Source of the DNA: Candidatus Gastranaerophilales bacterium
Lineage (GTDB): Bacteria; Cyanobacteriota; Vampirovibrionia; Gastranaerophilales; Gastranaerophilaceae
Direction of reading: 5' to 3'
DNA length: 60,632 nt
NCBI GenBank assembly: GCA_944327225.1
Contig: CALVGZ010000012.1
Span: forward strand, 1 to 60,632
Translations under genes and position numbers: made by a program
The notes under the pieces: model-generated
Told to the model about the DNA's origin: nothing
The model's input: the letters and a program-made list of their open reading frames with translations, nothing else
Database searches by the model: none
Part shown: piece by piece, positions 33,808 through 42,749 of the stretch
Layout of the letters: each line of letters starts with the position of its first letter
How positions within the stretch are numbered: position 1 is the first letter of the stretch

Positions 33808-33837
33808 TTTTTTATGTTATCATGATAACATAAAAAA
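33808..33837. promoter_or_regulatory. 30-bp perfect palindrome, probable MarR operator
   Basis: The half site is TTATGTTATCA (mirrored as TGATAACATAA), extended by A/T on both sides, centred between 33822 and 33823. It lies between the divergent MarR and TolC-type genes and ends 5 nt before the latter's first ATG. Confidence 0.85.
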
Positions 33838-33842
33838 GTTTA

Positions 33843-35237
33843 ATGCAAGTGTTAACAACAATGAAAAAAAACCTCTTAACTATATTTTTAATATTTCTAA
33901 TCTCTCAACTTTTTGCCTTTTGTCTTGCAGTCAATGAAGACAAAAGGCAATACTTAAACCTCAATTTTTGGGAAAAATTTAATGACGAAATCTTAATAAA
34001 CAACATAGAAAAAGCCTACGAAAATAACCCTGATTTAAAAATCGCAGAAACAAAAATTAAAGAAAGCGAAAAAATAGTTAAATTATCTTTAGCAGAAGAA
34101 CTCCCGCATATAAATTTTGAAGGCATGCTTGGGAGAACTTTTGCATCCTCTGATATGTTAAGAGGTAAAAATAATTTCATGATTTATAATTACAGCCAAA
34201 CAAGATTCTTGCTCCCGCTCACAGCGAGTTATGAAATTGATATTTGGGGTAAAAACCGATTAAGAACCAAAAGCTTTAAAGAAAGCGAAAAAATGCTGAA
34301 AGAAGATGAAAGAGCAGTATATATTGCTTTAACATCAGCTATCGCAGCAGATTATTTCAATCTTATTAAAACAGATAAAACATTAGAACTCCAAAAAGAG
34401 TTACTTAAACTAAACAAAAAATTACTAGAGCTTACAAAATCTAAAGAAAAAAACGGACTGGCAAGTATAGATGAAGTTCTTGAAATTGAAGACAAAACAG
34501 CACAAATAGAAATATCGGTTAATAATCTTGAAGCTAAAAAAGAAATTTTTGAAAACCAATTAAGCTATCTTTTGGGCGACAAAATGTTTTCAAAAGTCGA
34601 AAGAAACGATTATAACAGTGTTACATTGTTAGATAAAGTTCCAAATGAAATAAATTCAAGCATTATAATAAACAGACCTGATGTAAAAAGCTCAGCTTTT
34701 AACATTTTAAGAGCAAATTATGAAGCGAAAAGTGCCAAAAGAGACATTTTACCAAGCTTTACCATAATGGGAACACTCGGCTTTAACGGTTATAGCCATG
34801 GAACTCACCTTTTTTCACCAAATTCAGGACTGGCAGACCTTTGGATAGTTCCAAATTTTGATATTTTTGATGGCGGAAGAAAATATCACTTAATGAAATT
34901 AAAGAAGTTGGAATACAAAAGAGCAAAAGACGAATATGAAAAGTCAGTTCTAGCTTCAATTCAAGAAGTAAATGACGCACTAGTTATGTCTAAAAATGAA
35001 AAAAGGAATCTCAAAATCTCAACAAAAGCTTTTGACATACAATCTCAAAAACTTAGATTAAAAGAAATAAATAAATCCTTAGGGCTTGCAAATGAATTAG
35101 ATTACATTTTGTATCAACAAGCACAAATTTTAGCACAACAAAAACTTGTAGATGATAAAATAAATTATGTAATATCAACCATTAATTTATATAAATCAGT
35201 AGGCGGAGTTGATTTTACAAATAGCGAAAATCTGTAA
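33843..35237 (+). CDS. TolC/NodT-type outer membrane efflux protein
   Basis: 464 residues (458 if the ATG at 33861 is used). The signal peptide is KKNLLTIFLIFLISQLFAFCLA. The mature part has the duplicated helical-barrel pattern: NNIEKAYENNPDLKIAETKIKESE and INRPDVKSSAFNILRANYEAKSAKRDILPSF, then PNFDIFDGGRKYHLMKLKKLEY. No consensus lipobox is present. It forms the exit channel for the EmrAB-like pump encoded on the other strand. Its presence implies an outer membrane. Confidence 0.88.
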   Translation: MQVLTTMKKNLLTIFLIFLISQLFAFCLAVNEDKRQYLNLNFWEKFNDEILINNIEKAYENNPDLKIAETKIKESEKIVKLSLAEELPHINFEGMLGRTFASSDMLRGKNNFMIYNYSQTRFLLPLTASYEIDIWGKNRLRTKSFKESEKMLKEDERAVYIALTSAIAADYFNLIKTDKTLELQKELLKLNKKLLELTKSKEKNGLASIDEVLEIEDKTAQIEISVNNLEAKKEIFENQLSYLLGDKMFSKVERNDYNSVTLLDKVPNEINSSIIINRPDVKSSAFNILRANYEAKSAKRDILPSFTIMGTLGFNGYSHGTHLFSPNSGLADLWIVPNFDIFDGGRKYHLMKLKKLEYKRAKDEYEKSVLASIQEVNDALVMSKNEKRNLKISTKAFDIQSQKLRLKEINKSLGLANELDYILYQQAQILAQQKLVDDKINYVISTINLYKSVGGVDFTNSENL

Positions 35238-35249
35238 AAAGGAAAAAAA

Positions 35250-36545
35250 TTGGAAACTATTTTGTCAAAACTAACAGGATTAGTTGGAATAATTGTAATT
35301 CTTGGCATTTGTTTTTTAATGTCAAACAACAAGAAAAAAATTAACTACAAAACAGTCGGGGTTGGTCTACTGTTACAATTTTTACTTGCAGTATTCATAA
35401 TAAAAACCCCAATCGGAGTAAAAATATTTAATTTTTTAGCAATACTTATTGATAAAATTTTAAATGCTTCTATAGAAGGTTCAAACTTTGTTTTTGGATG
35501 GCTTTCAAATTCACCCGAAAAAATCAGTGAACTTTTTCCACAAAAAGATTTCATATTTGCACTCATATTGATGTCAACAATGATATTAATTTTAGTAATA
35601 GTTAATATTTTATATTATTACGGAATCATGCAAAGAGTAATACTTATACTTGGAAAAATAATGAGCAAAATCCTTGGAGTAAGCGGTGCAGAAGCACTTT
35701 CAAACTGTGCAAGCCCTTTTGTCGGAAATGTTGCAGCACAATCACTTGTAAAACATTATCTTCCTAACATGACACGTTCTGAAATGCTTGCTGTTATGAC
35801 CGGTTCAATGGCTTGTATTTCAGCAAGTTGTATTGCAATGTACACCGGATTCGGAATAAAAACAGAATACCTTCTTGCGGCATCAATTATGGCAATTCCC
35901 GGGTCATTTGTGGTTTCCAAAATAGTTTATCCTGAGACACAAGAACCTCAAACTATAAAAAACTTTAAAATAAGCAACAGAAAAACAGATGTCAATATAC
36001 TTGCCGCCATTTCAAAAGGAGCATCTGAAGGAATGAGGGTTTCTTTAAATGTTATAGCGGTATTATTGGGACTTGTGGCACTAATCGCGTTCTGCAATGA
36101 AATTTTAGCCAAATTTGGCATGTTTCTCTATAATTATTGTCATCTGAATTTATCCTTTATAGGAATAGATTTGCAACATCTTTCAATCCAACTTATAGTA
36201 GGAAAAATATTTGCAATATTTTCAGCTCTTATCGGAGCAACTTGGGGAAACATAGAATCAGTCGGCATATTGATTGGTGAAAAATTAATCTTAAACGAAA
36301 CGATAGCTTATATTGATTTAGCTAAACATATTACTGAAGCAACTTTAAGTCCCAAAAGTATAGCCGTTGCAACATTTGCTTGCTGTGGTTTTGCAAATCT
36401 TTCAACCATAGCAATTCAAATAGGAGGTATAGGAGAACTTGCTCCAAACCAAAGGAAAAACCTCGCAAGGCTAAGTATAAAAGCTCTTATTTGCGGGACT
36501 TTAGTAAGTTATATTTCAGCAGCAATGGCGGGAATATTATTGTAA
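35250..36545 (+). CDS. Concentrative nucleoside transporter (NupC/CNT family)
   Basis: 431 residues with about ten hydrophobic segments. GVGLLLQFLLAVFIIKTPIG, SKILGVSGAEALSNCASPFVGNVAAQ, SMACISASCIAMYTGFG and CCGFANLSTIAIQIGGIG are CNT motifs. It imports nucleosides with a cation gradient. The start is TTG 35250, supported by AAAAAGGA 7 nt upstream. It starts 12 nt after the TolC-type gene and is followed directly by a 58-residue ORF. Confidence 0.88.
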   Translation: METILSKLTGLVGIIVILGICFLMSNNKKKINYKTVGVGLLLQFLLAVFIIKTPIGVKIFNFLAILIDKILNASIEGSNFVFGWLSNSPEKISELFPQKDFIFALILMSTMILILVIVNILYYYGIMQRVILILGKIMSKILGVSGAEALSNCASPFVGNVAAQSLVKHYLPNMTRSEMLAVMTGSMACISASCIAMYTGFGIKTEYLLAASIMAIPGSFVVSKIVYPETQEPQTIKNFKISNRKTDVNILAAISKGASEGMRVSLNVIAVLLGLVALIAFCNEILAKFGMFLYNYCHLNLSFIGIDLQHLSIQLIVGKIFAIFSALIGATWGNIESVGILIGEKLILNETIAYIDLAKHITEATLSPKSIAVATFACCGFANLSTIAIQIGGIGELAPNQRKNLARLSIKALICGTLVSYISAAMAGILL

Positions 36546-36722
36546 ATGGATAAAATAATTTCAAAAACAATAAAAATAAAATCGGACAAAATGCCTCCAA
36601 ATGCGGATTTTATAGAAAATGAAATTAAAAAACTGGGGTTTGAACCAATCAGGTGGGCAATTGTAGAAATAAACGACAAAGAACTTACCATAAATCTTTC
36701 TGCTCAGAAATTAGATCATTAA
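36546..36722 (+). CDS. Small 58-residue protein coupled to the nucleoside transporter
   Basis: The peptide begins MDKIISKTIKIKSDKMPPNA and continues through IKKLGFEPIRWAIVEIND to a polar end. Its ATG follows the transporter stop codon with no gap, so translation is coupled. It overlaps the 3' end of the convergent gene by 38 bp. The regular alpha/beta pattern and frame position suggest a real gene. No function is assigned. Confidence 0.6.
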   Translation: MDKIISKTIKIKSDKMPPNADFIENEIKKLGFEPIRWAIVEINDKELTINLSAQKLDH

Positions 36723-37653
36723 CAGCTTCAATAGTATGTTCAAAAAATCTTGCACGCAATTTCTCTGCTTCTATTCCATTATCATCTAAATTAAACTTTT
36801 CAAACAAATAGAGATTAGCTTTTTTATAAGCCTCAGCTTCGTCTGATATAACTCTTTTTAAATAGTTAAAAAAGAAATCTTCAAAAATAGCAAAACAATC
36901 CTTATCTTTAAAAAAATCACTATAAAATTTTTTAAATTCACTCTTAATTTGTTTAGTATACATTGATAAAACATTCTCAAAATATCTATCCTGCAATCCA
37001 TGTGGAAGATTTACCCTAGAGTACAAAATATTATTGATAAATTTATCAACTAAAATCGAAGTAGATACGGCCAAAGTATGAATAACAGAAATCATATCCA
37101 TCAAAATATCATCTTTAGAGGGAAGGTTTAAATAATTAGAATAAATATCGATTCTAGATTCCCTATCAGAAGCTTCATCTTGCATAAAATGTATTGATTC
37201 ATGCAACAAATCATGAGCAAACCCAATTCTTTGACTATATTGTTGACTTTTTGGAATAGCAACATAAATTTCTTTTTTTATATTATTTATAAATTTGTAC
37301 GGTCCAAACGAATTTATAGTAAAACCCATATCGTAATATGCACGTACCCCGGATCTTATATCCTTAGGTAAATCCATCTTCTGAATTTGATAAACATTAA
37401 CATCACCCGAAATAGAAGACAAAATGTCCTTAATACCTGATAAAGAAGGATTTTTAGATCTAATTGCATAATCAACGATTTGATTTCGATTGGATAAATA
37501 TAAATCATCAAAAGTTTTACCTGATTTAAAACTTAAATTCGAAGTTCTTATAAACTCATCGTGCTTCACTGGCTTCAAACAATTTTTTTGAGCACATTGA
37601 AATCTGTTTTTAACAGGTGATATTTTTATAGGATTTATAGAATTTATTTTCAT
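36685..37653 (-). CDS. Orphan protein with HEXXH motif and SFKS leader
   Basis: 322 residues. The first ~45 are disordered-looking and end in N39-LSFKS-44, close to NISFKG of the 1439-2911 protein. The following domain contains HDLLH151-E-S-I-H155 (HEXXH) and, 115 residues on, DEAEAY (271-276), which could supply a third zinc ligand. A zinc metallopeptidase is therefore possible but not proven. No signal peptide and no clear ribosome site. It could be an effector or a lineage-specific enzyme. Confidence 0.6.
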   Translation of the reverse strand: MKINSINPIKISPVKNRFQCAQKNCLKPVKHDEFIRTSNLSFKSGKTFDDLYLSNRNQIVDYAIRSKNPSLSGIKDILSSISGDVNVYQIQKMDLPKDIRSGVRAYYDMGFTINSFGPYKFINNIKKEIYVAIPKSQQYSQRIGFAHDLLHESIHFMQDEASDRESRIDIYSNYLNLPSKDDILMDMISVIHTLAVSTSILVDKFINNILYSRVNLPHGLQDRYFENVLSMYTKQIKSEFKKFYSDFFKDKDCFAIFEDFFFNYLKRVISDEAEAYKKANLYLFEKFNLDDNGIEAEKLRARFFEHTIEAVNDLISEQKDLW

Positions 37654-37689
37654 AGGTATTTATTTAAAAACACCTAAAAATATATTTTT

Positions 37690-38736
37690 CTATTCTTCTT
37701 TCTTTTTAATTAATTTTGAAACAATATTTAATATTATCAAAACACCAATTAAACTTAACGCAATAATTATAAACTTACTTTTTGTGCTTACAACAATAAT
37801 AGATAACAAAGCACATACCATGGAAAAACCTGCAAGTAACAAAACTAATTTATCTTGCGAGTATCCAGCATGTAAAAGTTTATGATGAATATGCTCAGCA
37901 TCGGCAACAAAGGGACTTGTTCCGTTTAACATTCTCCTGATTGACGAATAAGCAACATCCATTAACGGAACCGCAAGTATCAATATTGGTAAGTACATTG
38001 AAACTCCGGAACTTGGCTTAACGACACCCGTAATTGATAATGTTGCAAGTAAAAATCCTGCATACAAAGCTCCGGAATCACCCATAAAAATTTTGGCGGG
38101 ATTATAATTAAACGTCAAAAAAGCACACATTGCACCGGTTAAAATAAAAGCAATCAGTGCATTAATCGGAATAGCAGGCTCCAAAACCAAAGAAACAATA
38201 CCAATTGCAAGTGCCGAAATACTAACAATAGAACCCGCAAGACCGTCAATACCATCAATAAAATTTATCGCATTTGTAATACCGACTATCCATAATAATG
38301 TTACGGGATAAGACAAAAACCCTAAATCAATATTTGCTCCGAAAGGATTAAATAAATTTTCAATCCTAACACCTAATAAAATAACAATTGTAGCAATTGC
38401 AATTTGTATAAATAACTTAAATTTAGCATTTAAACAATAAATATCATCGATCAAACCCATTAAAAACATTAAAGAACCGCCGACAATAATCGCAGACAAT
38501 CCTTGTCCCTTGGGATAATAACTTAAAAGTATTAAAAACAAAAAAGAAAGCATAACAGATACCCAAATTGCAACCCCGCCAAGACGAGAAATATTGCCAT
38601 GGTGAATCTTTCTTTCATTAGGAACATCAACTAATCCCATCTTTTGTGAAAAATATATTACCAAAGGAACAATAAAAATACCAAGCAAATAAGCTATAAT
38701 GGTCCCTAATATATGAGCTTGAGATAATTTAATCAT
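37690..38736 (-). CDS. Undecaprenyl-phosphate sugar-1-phosphate transferase (WecA/TagO-like)
   Basis: 348 residues, about 11 membrane helices. DVPNERKIHHGNISRLGGVAIW, the Mg-binding GLIDDIYCL, NAINFIDGIDGLAG, KIFMGDSGALYAGF and the cytosolic HIHHKLL are the WecA/TagO signature and set it apart from MraY. It starts lipid-linked glycan synthesis, for O-antigen or another envelope polymer. AGGA is 8 nt before its ATG; glyA lies 9 nt upstream. Confidence 0.9.
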   Translation of the reverse strand: MIKLSQAHILGTIIAYLLGIFIVPLVIYFSQKMGLVDVPNERKIHHGNISRLGGVAIWVSVMLSFLFLILLSYYPKGQGLSAIIVGGSLMFLMGLIDDIYCLNAKFKLFIQIAIATIVILLGVRIENLFNPFGANIDLGFLSYPVTLLWIVGITNAINFIDGIDGLAGSIVSISALAIGIVSLVLEPAIPINALIAFILTGAMCAFLTFNYNPAKIFMGDSGALYAGFLLATLSITGVVKPSSGVSMYLPILILAVPLMDVAYSSIRRMLNGTSPFVADAEHIHHKLLHAGYSQDKLVLLLAGFSMVCALLSIIVVSTKSKFIIIALSLIGVLIILNIVSKLIKKKEE

Positions 38737-38745
38737 TACTGAATC

Positions 38746-39981
38746 CTACATTTCTTTATACAACGGAAATTTTTTACACAATTCCAAACTTCTGTTTTTA
38801 ATATTTTCTTTTGTGTCTCTTTCAAGAATAGCATCAGCAATAATTTTTGCAATAGTTTTCATTTCAGCAGTTTTCATTCCTCTTGTAGTAACTGCAGCTG
38901 TGCCTATTCTTACTCCCGAAGTAACAAAAGGACTTTGAGGATCATTCGGTACCGTATTTTTATTTGCAGTAATTCCAACTTCTTCAAGTAAATTTGCAAC
39001 ATCTTTTCCGGTTTTGTTTAACTTTCTTAAATCAAGCGTCATAACATGATTTTCTGATTTAGACCCCACAATATCAATACCTTCTTTAATTAATTCTAAA
39101 GCAAGGCACTTAGAATTTTCAACAACCTGCTTTGCATAAAGTTTAAAATCTTCACCTTGGGCTTCTTTAAGTGCAATAGCTTTACCTGCAATAATATGCT
39201 CCAAGGGTCCGCCTTGAATTCCTGGGAAAACAGCTTTATCTATGCCTTGTGCATGTTCAGCCTTACACATTATAATTCCGCCCCTTGGGCCTCTTAACGT
39301 TTTATGAGTCGTCGTTGTGACAAAATCAGCGTAAGGAACGGGGCTTGGGTGGCAGCCTGCTGCAACAAGTGCAGCTATATGAGCAATATCCACCATTAAA
39401 TATGCTCCAACCATTTTTGCGATTTCAGAAAACCTTTTGAAATCAATAATTCGTGAATAATTACTTGCTCCGGCAATTATTAATTTTGGCTTATCTTCTA
39501 AGGCTTTCTTTTCTACATCATCATAATCAATAACACCTTCTTCATTCACCCCGTATGAAATTATATTATAATTTATCCCTGAAAAATTAACAGGAGAACC
39601 ATGTGTCAAATGACCGCCATTAGATAAATCCATTCCAAGAACAGTATCGCCGATTTTAAGGGCATACAGAAAAACAGCCATGTTAGCCTGTGCACCTGAA
39701 TGCGGTTGAACATTTGCATGATCGCAACCAAATAACTCGCAACATCTTCTTTGAGCTAATTCCTCTATTTTATCAACATTCTCGCAACCGTTATAATATC
39801 TTTTATAAGGTTTACCTTCCGCATATTTATTGGTTAAAACACTTCCACAAGCTGCCATTACAGCAGGCGATGTAAAATTTTCGGACGCAATCAGTTCAAT
39901 TGTATTTCTTTGACGTTCAAGCTCAAGCTCAATATAGTGGGCAACTTCGCTATCCGTTTTTCTTATAATATCAAGTTCCAT
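38746..39981 (-). CDS. glyA: Serine hydroxymethyltransferase
   Basis: 411 residues. [43 protein letters not shown] opens the enzyme. The PLP lysine lies in [16 protein letters not shown], and [14 protein letters not shown] closes the domain. It interconverts serine and glycine while charging tetrahydrofolate. Strong AAGGGGAG site before the ATG. Confidence 0.96.
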   Translation of the reverse strand: MELDIIRKTDSEVAHYIELELERQRNTIELIASENFTSPAVMAACGSVLTNKYAEGKPYKRYYNGCENVDKIEELAQRRCCELFGCDHANVQPHSGAQANMAVFLYALKIGDTVLGMDLSNGGHLTHGSPVNFSGINYNIISYGVNEEGVIDYDDVEKKALEDKPKLIIAGASNYSRIIDFKRFSEIAKMVGAYLMVDIAHIAALVAAGCHPSPVPYADFVTTTTHKTLRGPRGGIIMCKAEHAQGIDKAVFPGIQGGPLEHIIAGKAIALKEAQGEDFKLYAKQVVENSKCLALELIKEGIDIVGSKSENHVMTLDLRKLNKTGKDVANLLEEVGITANKNTVPNDPQSPFVTSGVRIGTAAVTTRGMKTAEMKTIAKIIADAILERDTKENIKNRSLELCKKFPLYKEM

Positions 39982-40129
39982 ATTTCTCCCCTTAAAATTA
40001 CCTTATGCAATTATTCTACATTAAAAATAATTTTTGAAAAAGAAACTTGCAATAACAAAAATTTTTTATTGTAAAATATTTTTATCACAAGTTTTATAAA
40101 ATTGTCGAAGTAAAAGAAAGCTAACAACA

Positions 40130-41917
40130 ATGAAAAATAAAAAATTAAGAAATATAGCAATAATAGCCCATGTTGATCATGGCAAAACAACACTTGTTGA
40201 TTGCATTTTAGATGCTACAAATGTTTTTAAAGAACACCAAGAAATGGGAACTTGCGTTCTTGACAATAACGACATTGAAAGAGAAAGAGGAATCACAATA
40301 TTATCAAAAAATGTAGCTGTTGAATACAAAGGAGTTAAAATTAATGTTGTAGATACCCCCGGACACGCTGATTTTGGAGGAGAAGTCGAACGAGTATTAG
40401 GGATGGTAGACGGTGCCTTATTAATTGTTGATGCTCAAGAAGGCCCGATGCCACAGACAAGGTTTGTATTGTCTAAAGCACTTGAACTCGGTATTAAAAT
40501 TATTGTTGTAATAAACAAAATAGATAAACCCGGAGCAGATCCTGACGGAACACTAGACAAAATATTTGATTTATTTACAGAATTAACGGATAGAGATGAT
40601 TTAATTGATTTTCCGATAATTTATGCAAGCTCATTAAACAGATATGCTAAAGTTAACCTTGAAGATGAAAACAAAAACATTCTTCCCTTGCTTGATTGCA
40701 TATTAGAAAATATTGAAGGCCCAGAAGCAGACGTGGATTTGCCGCTACAACTTCAAATAACAACACTTGATTACAACGAATACGTCGGGCGTATAGCAAT
40801 AGGAAGAATTAAAAACGGAACAATTAAATCTCAAGAACAAGTTACGCTCCTAAAAAGAGATGGCTCAGCTCAAAAAGGAAAAATTGTTAAATTATTCGGA
40901 TTTAAAGACCTTGGAAGGGTAGAAATTGAAGAAGCGTCAGCAGGAGATATTATCGGAATTGCTGGTTTTTCGGACATACAAATCGGAGAAACGATTTCTT
41001 GTTTAACTAACCCTGTTGCACTTCCATTAATTAAAATTGATGAACCTACACTTCAAATGAATTTTTCAATAAACGACTCACCCTTTGCAGGAACGGAAGG
41101 AAAATTTGTTACTTCAAGACAATTAAGAAAAAGACTGTACTTTGAACTTGAAAAAAACGTTTCTTTAAGGGTTGAAGATACTGACTCGACAGATGTATTT
41201 AAGGTTTCAGGCAGAGGAGAACTTCATCTTGGAATTTTAATTGAAACGATGAGAAGAGAAGGCTATGAATTTCAAGTTTCAAAGCCTGAAGTTATTTTTA
41301 AAGAAGAAGACGGTATTACACTTGAACCTTATGAAAATCTTATTGTTGATGTTCCCGAAGAATTTGTAGGTTCGGTTATTGAAAGATTAGCTTCAAGAAA
41401 AGCCCAAATGCAGAATATGGAAGCCGGGCCAAAAAGAACAAATATTGACTTTATAATCCCTGCAAGGGGCTTGATTGGTTTTCGTTCCGAATTTATAAGA
41501 ATGACAAAGGGCGAAGGAATTATGTATCATACATTTGAAAAGTATGACGAATACGCAGGCGACATTCCTCGCCAAAGAACAGGCTCTCTTATAGCACACG
41601 AAGACGGAGAAGCAGTAGCTTATGCCTTACACCAATTTGAAGATAGAGGCGTATTTTTTATAACTCCAAAAACGAAGGTATACAGAGGCATGATTGTTGG
41701 AGAATGCAACCGCCCGCAAGATATAGCGGTAAATGTATGCAAAACAAAAAAAATGACCAATATGCGATCGGCAACAGCAGACGTTATGGTAACATTACAA
41801 GCTCCAAAAATAATGGGTCTTGAAGATGCTCTTGAATACATTCAAGATGATGAGTTAGTCGAAATAACACCTAAAAATGTAAGAATGAGAAAAGCTGATT
41901 TAATTAAATTGAGATAA
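40130..41917 (+). CDS. typA: Translational GTPase TypA/BipA
   Basis: 595 residues. G1 AHVDHGKTT (13-21), ERERGITILSKN switch region, DTPGHADFGGEVERVLG, NKIDKPGADP, then the EF-G-like domains III and V and the TypA-specific C-terminus (RTGSLIAHEDGEAVAYALHQFEDRG). It assists ribosome assembly and stress growth. Full length for the family. Confidence 0.95.
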   Translation: MKNKKLRNIAIIAHVDHGKTTLVDCILDATNVFKEHQEMGTCVLDNNDIERERGITILSKNVAVEYKGVKINVVDTPGHADFGGEVERVLGMVDGALLIVDAQEGPMPQTRFVLSKALELGIKIIVVINKIDKPGADPDGTLDKIFDLFTELTDRDDLIDFPIIYASSLNRYAKVNLEDENKNILPLLDCILENIEGPEADVDLPLQLQITTLDYNEYVGRIAIGRIKNGTIKSQEQVTLLKRDGSAQKGKIVKLFGFKDLGRVEIEEASAGDIIGIAGFSDIQIGETISCLTNPVALPLIKIDEPTLQMNFSINDSPFAGTEGKFVTSRQLRKRLYFELEKNVSLRVEDTDSTDVFKVSGRGELHLGILIETMRREGYEFQVSKPEVIFKEEDGITLEPYENLIVDVPEEFVGSVIERLASRKAQMQNMEAGPKRTNIDFIIPARGLIGFRSEFIRMTKGEGIMYHTFEKYDEYAGDIPRQRTGSLIAHEDGEAVAYALHQFEDRGVFFITPKTKVYRGMIVGECNRPQDIAVNVCKTKKMTNMRSATADVMVTLQAPKIMGLEDALEYIQDDELVEITPKNVRMRKADLIKLR

Positions 41918-41932
41918 CAATTTATACTCTAT

Positions 41933-41968
41933 TTAAAGTGTGATGGCTTATTTGCAATAACACTTTAA
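41933..41968. terminator. Weak stem-loop between convergent genes
   Basis: TTAAAGTGT/ACACTTTAA with an 18-nt loop, between the ends of typA and the minus-strand 41985 gene. No strong T-run. Confidence 0.4.
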
Positions 41969-41984
41969 TACTATAAAATCATTT

Positions 41985-42596
41985 CTAAATTTTAAATATA
42001 GCATTAGCCTGTTGTAAAAATTTTCTCAAAGACTCAGCTTCTTTTTCTGTAATTTGACCATTTGCAATTAATTCATTTAATTTAACAGGCCCTACTAAAT
42101 CATTAATAGATGCAAGCAATTCTCTGTTTGTCGGGTCGGCTTTTAATTTTTCACGCAAACTTACTGCTTTACCTCTTAAACTATTTAAGATTTTTTTATG
42201 GTCGTTTTCAATAAATACTTGTGCACTTTCTTTAGCGGATTTACCAACTGTAGAGTCAACTACAGAAAAAATTCTTTTTTGGGCATTTTCAGCTGCTTCT
42301 TTTGCCGCAGCATCTCTTGCAGTTCTTTCAGCTGCTTCTTTTGCAATACCTTTAGGAGTATTTCCCGCAAATTTTCCGGTTACTTTTTTTACAAGCTCCG
42401 AAATATCTTTTCTTTTTGCAATTGCAATTCCGGCAACGGCAGCAGTAGCAAGTCCGGCTAACGCAATTGTTAAAGCTTTTTTATTACCCGTATTTTTTTC
42501 GGATTTAGCAGATGGTTGCACTGTATTCGACCTAAAGAGCATATTAGCTCTTACCCTATTAGTACTTGCCTGTTGCAATTGAACATTATTCATCAT
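41985..42596 (-). CDS. Orphan Ala-rich membrane-anchored protein
   Basis: 203 residues. The polar N-terminus includes NMLFRSNT (18-25), loosely like the SFKG/SFKS leaders. A single membrane helix at about 41-60 is rich in Ala, Leu and Ile. A charged Ala/Glu/Lys coiled coil follows (KEAAERTARDAAAKEAAENAQ), then a helical C-terminus. No family recognised. AAAGGGG precedes two tandem ATG codons. It stands alone. Confidence 0.6.
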   Translation of the reverse strand: MMNNVQLQQASTNRVRANMLFRSNTVQPSAKSEKNTGNKKALTIALAGLATAAVAGIAIAKRKDISELVKKVTGKFAGNTPKGIAKEAAERTARDAAAKEAAENAQKRIFSVVDSTVGKSAKESAQVFIENDHKKILNSLRGKAVSLREKLKADPTNRELLASINDLVGPVKLNELIANGQITEKEAESLRKFLQQANAIFKI

Positions 42597-42749
42597 TTAC
42601 CCCTTTATAAACCACCTTATGTAAATATAAAGTAATATTTTCAAAAAATATTGATAACATACAAAAAATATTTGTAATTTTTCTTTACAATTTTTAAAAC
42701 CTGTTTTTTATGAGATAATTAAAGTAATTAAGTATATAAGGAGAATACC

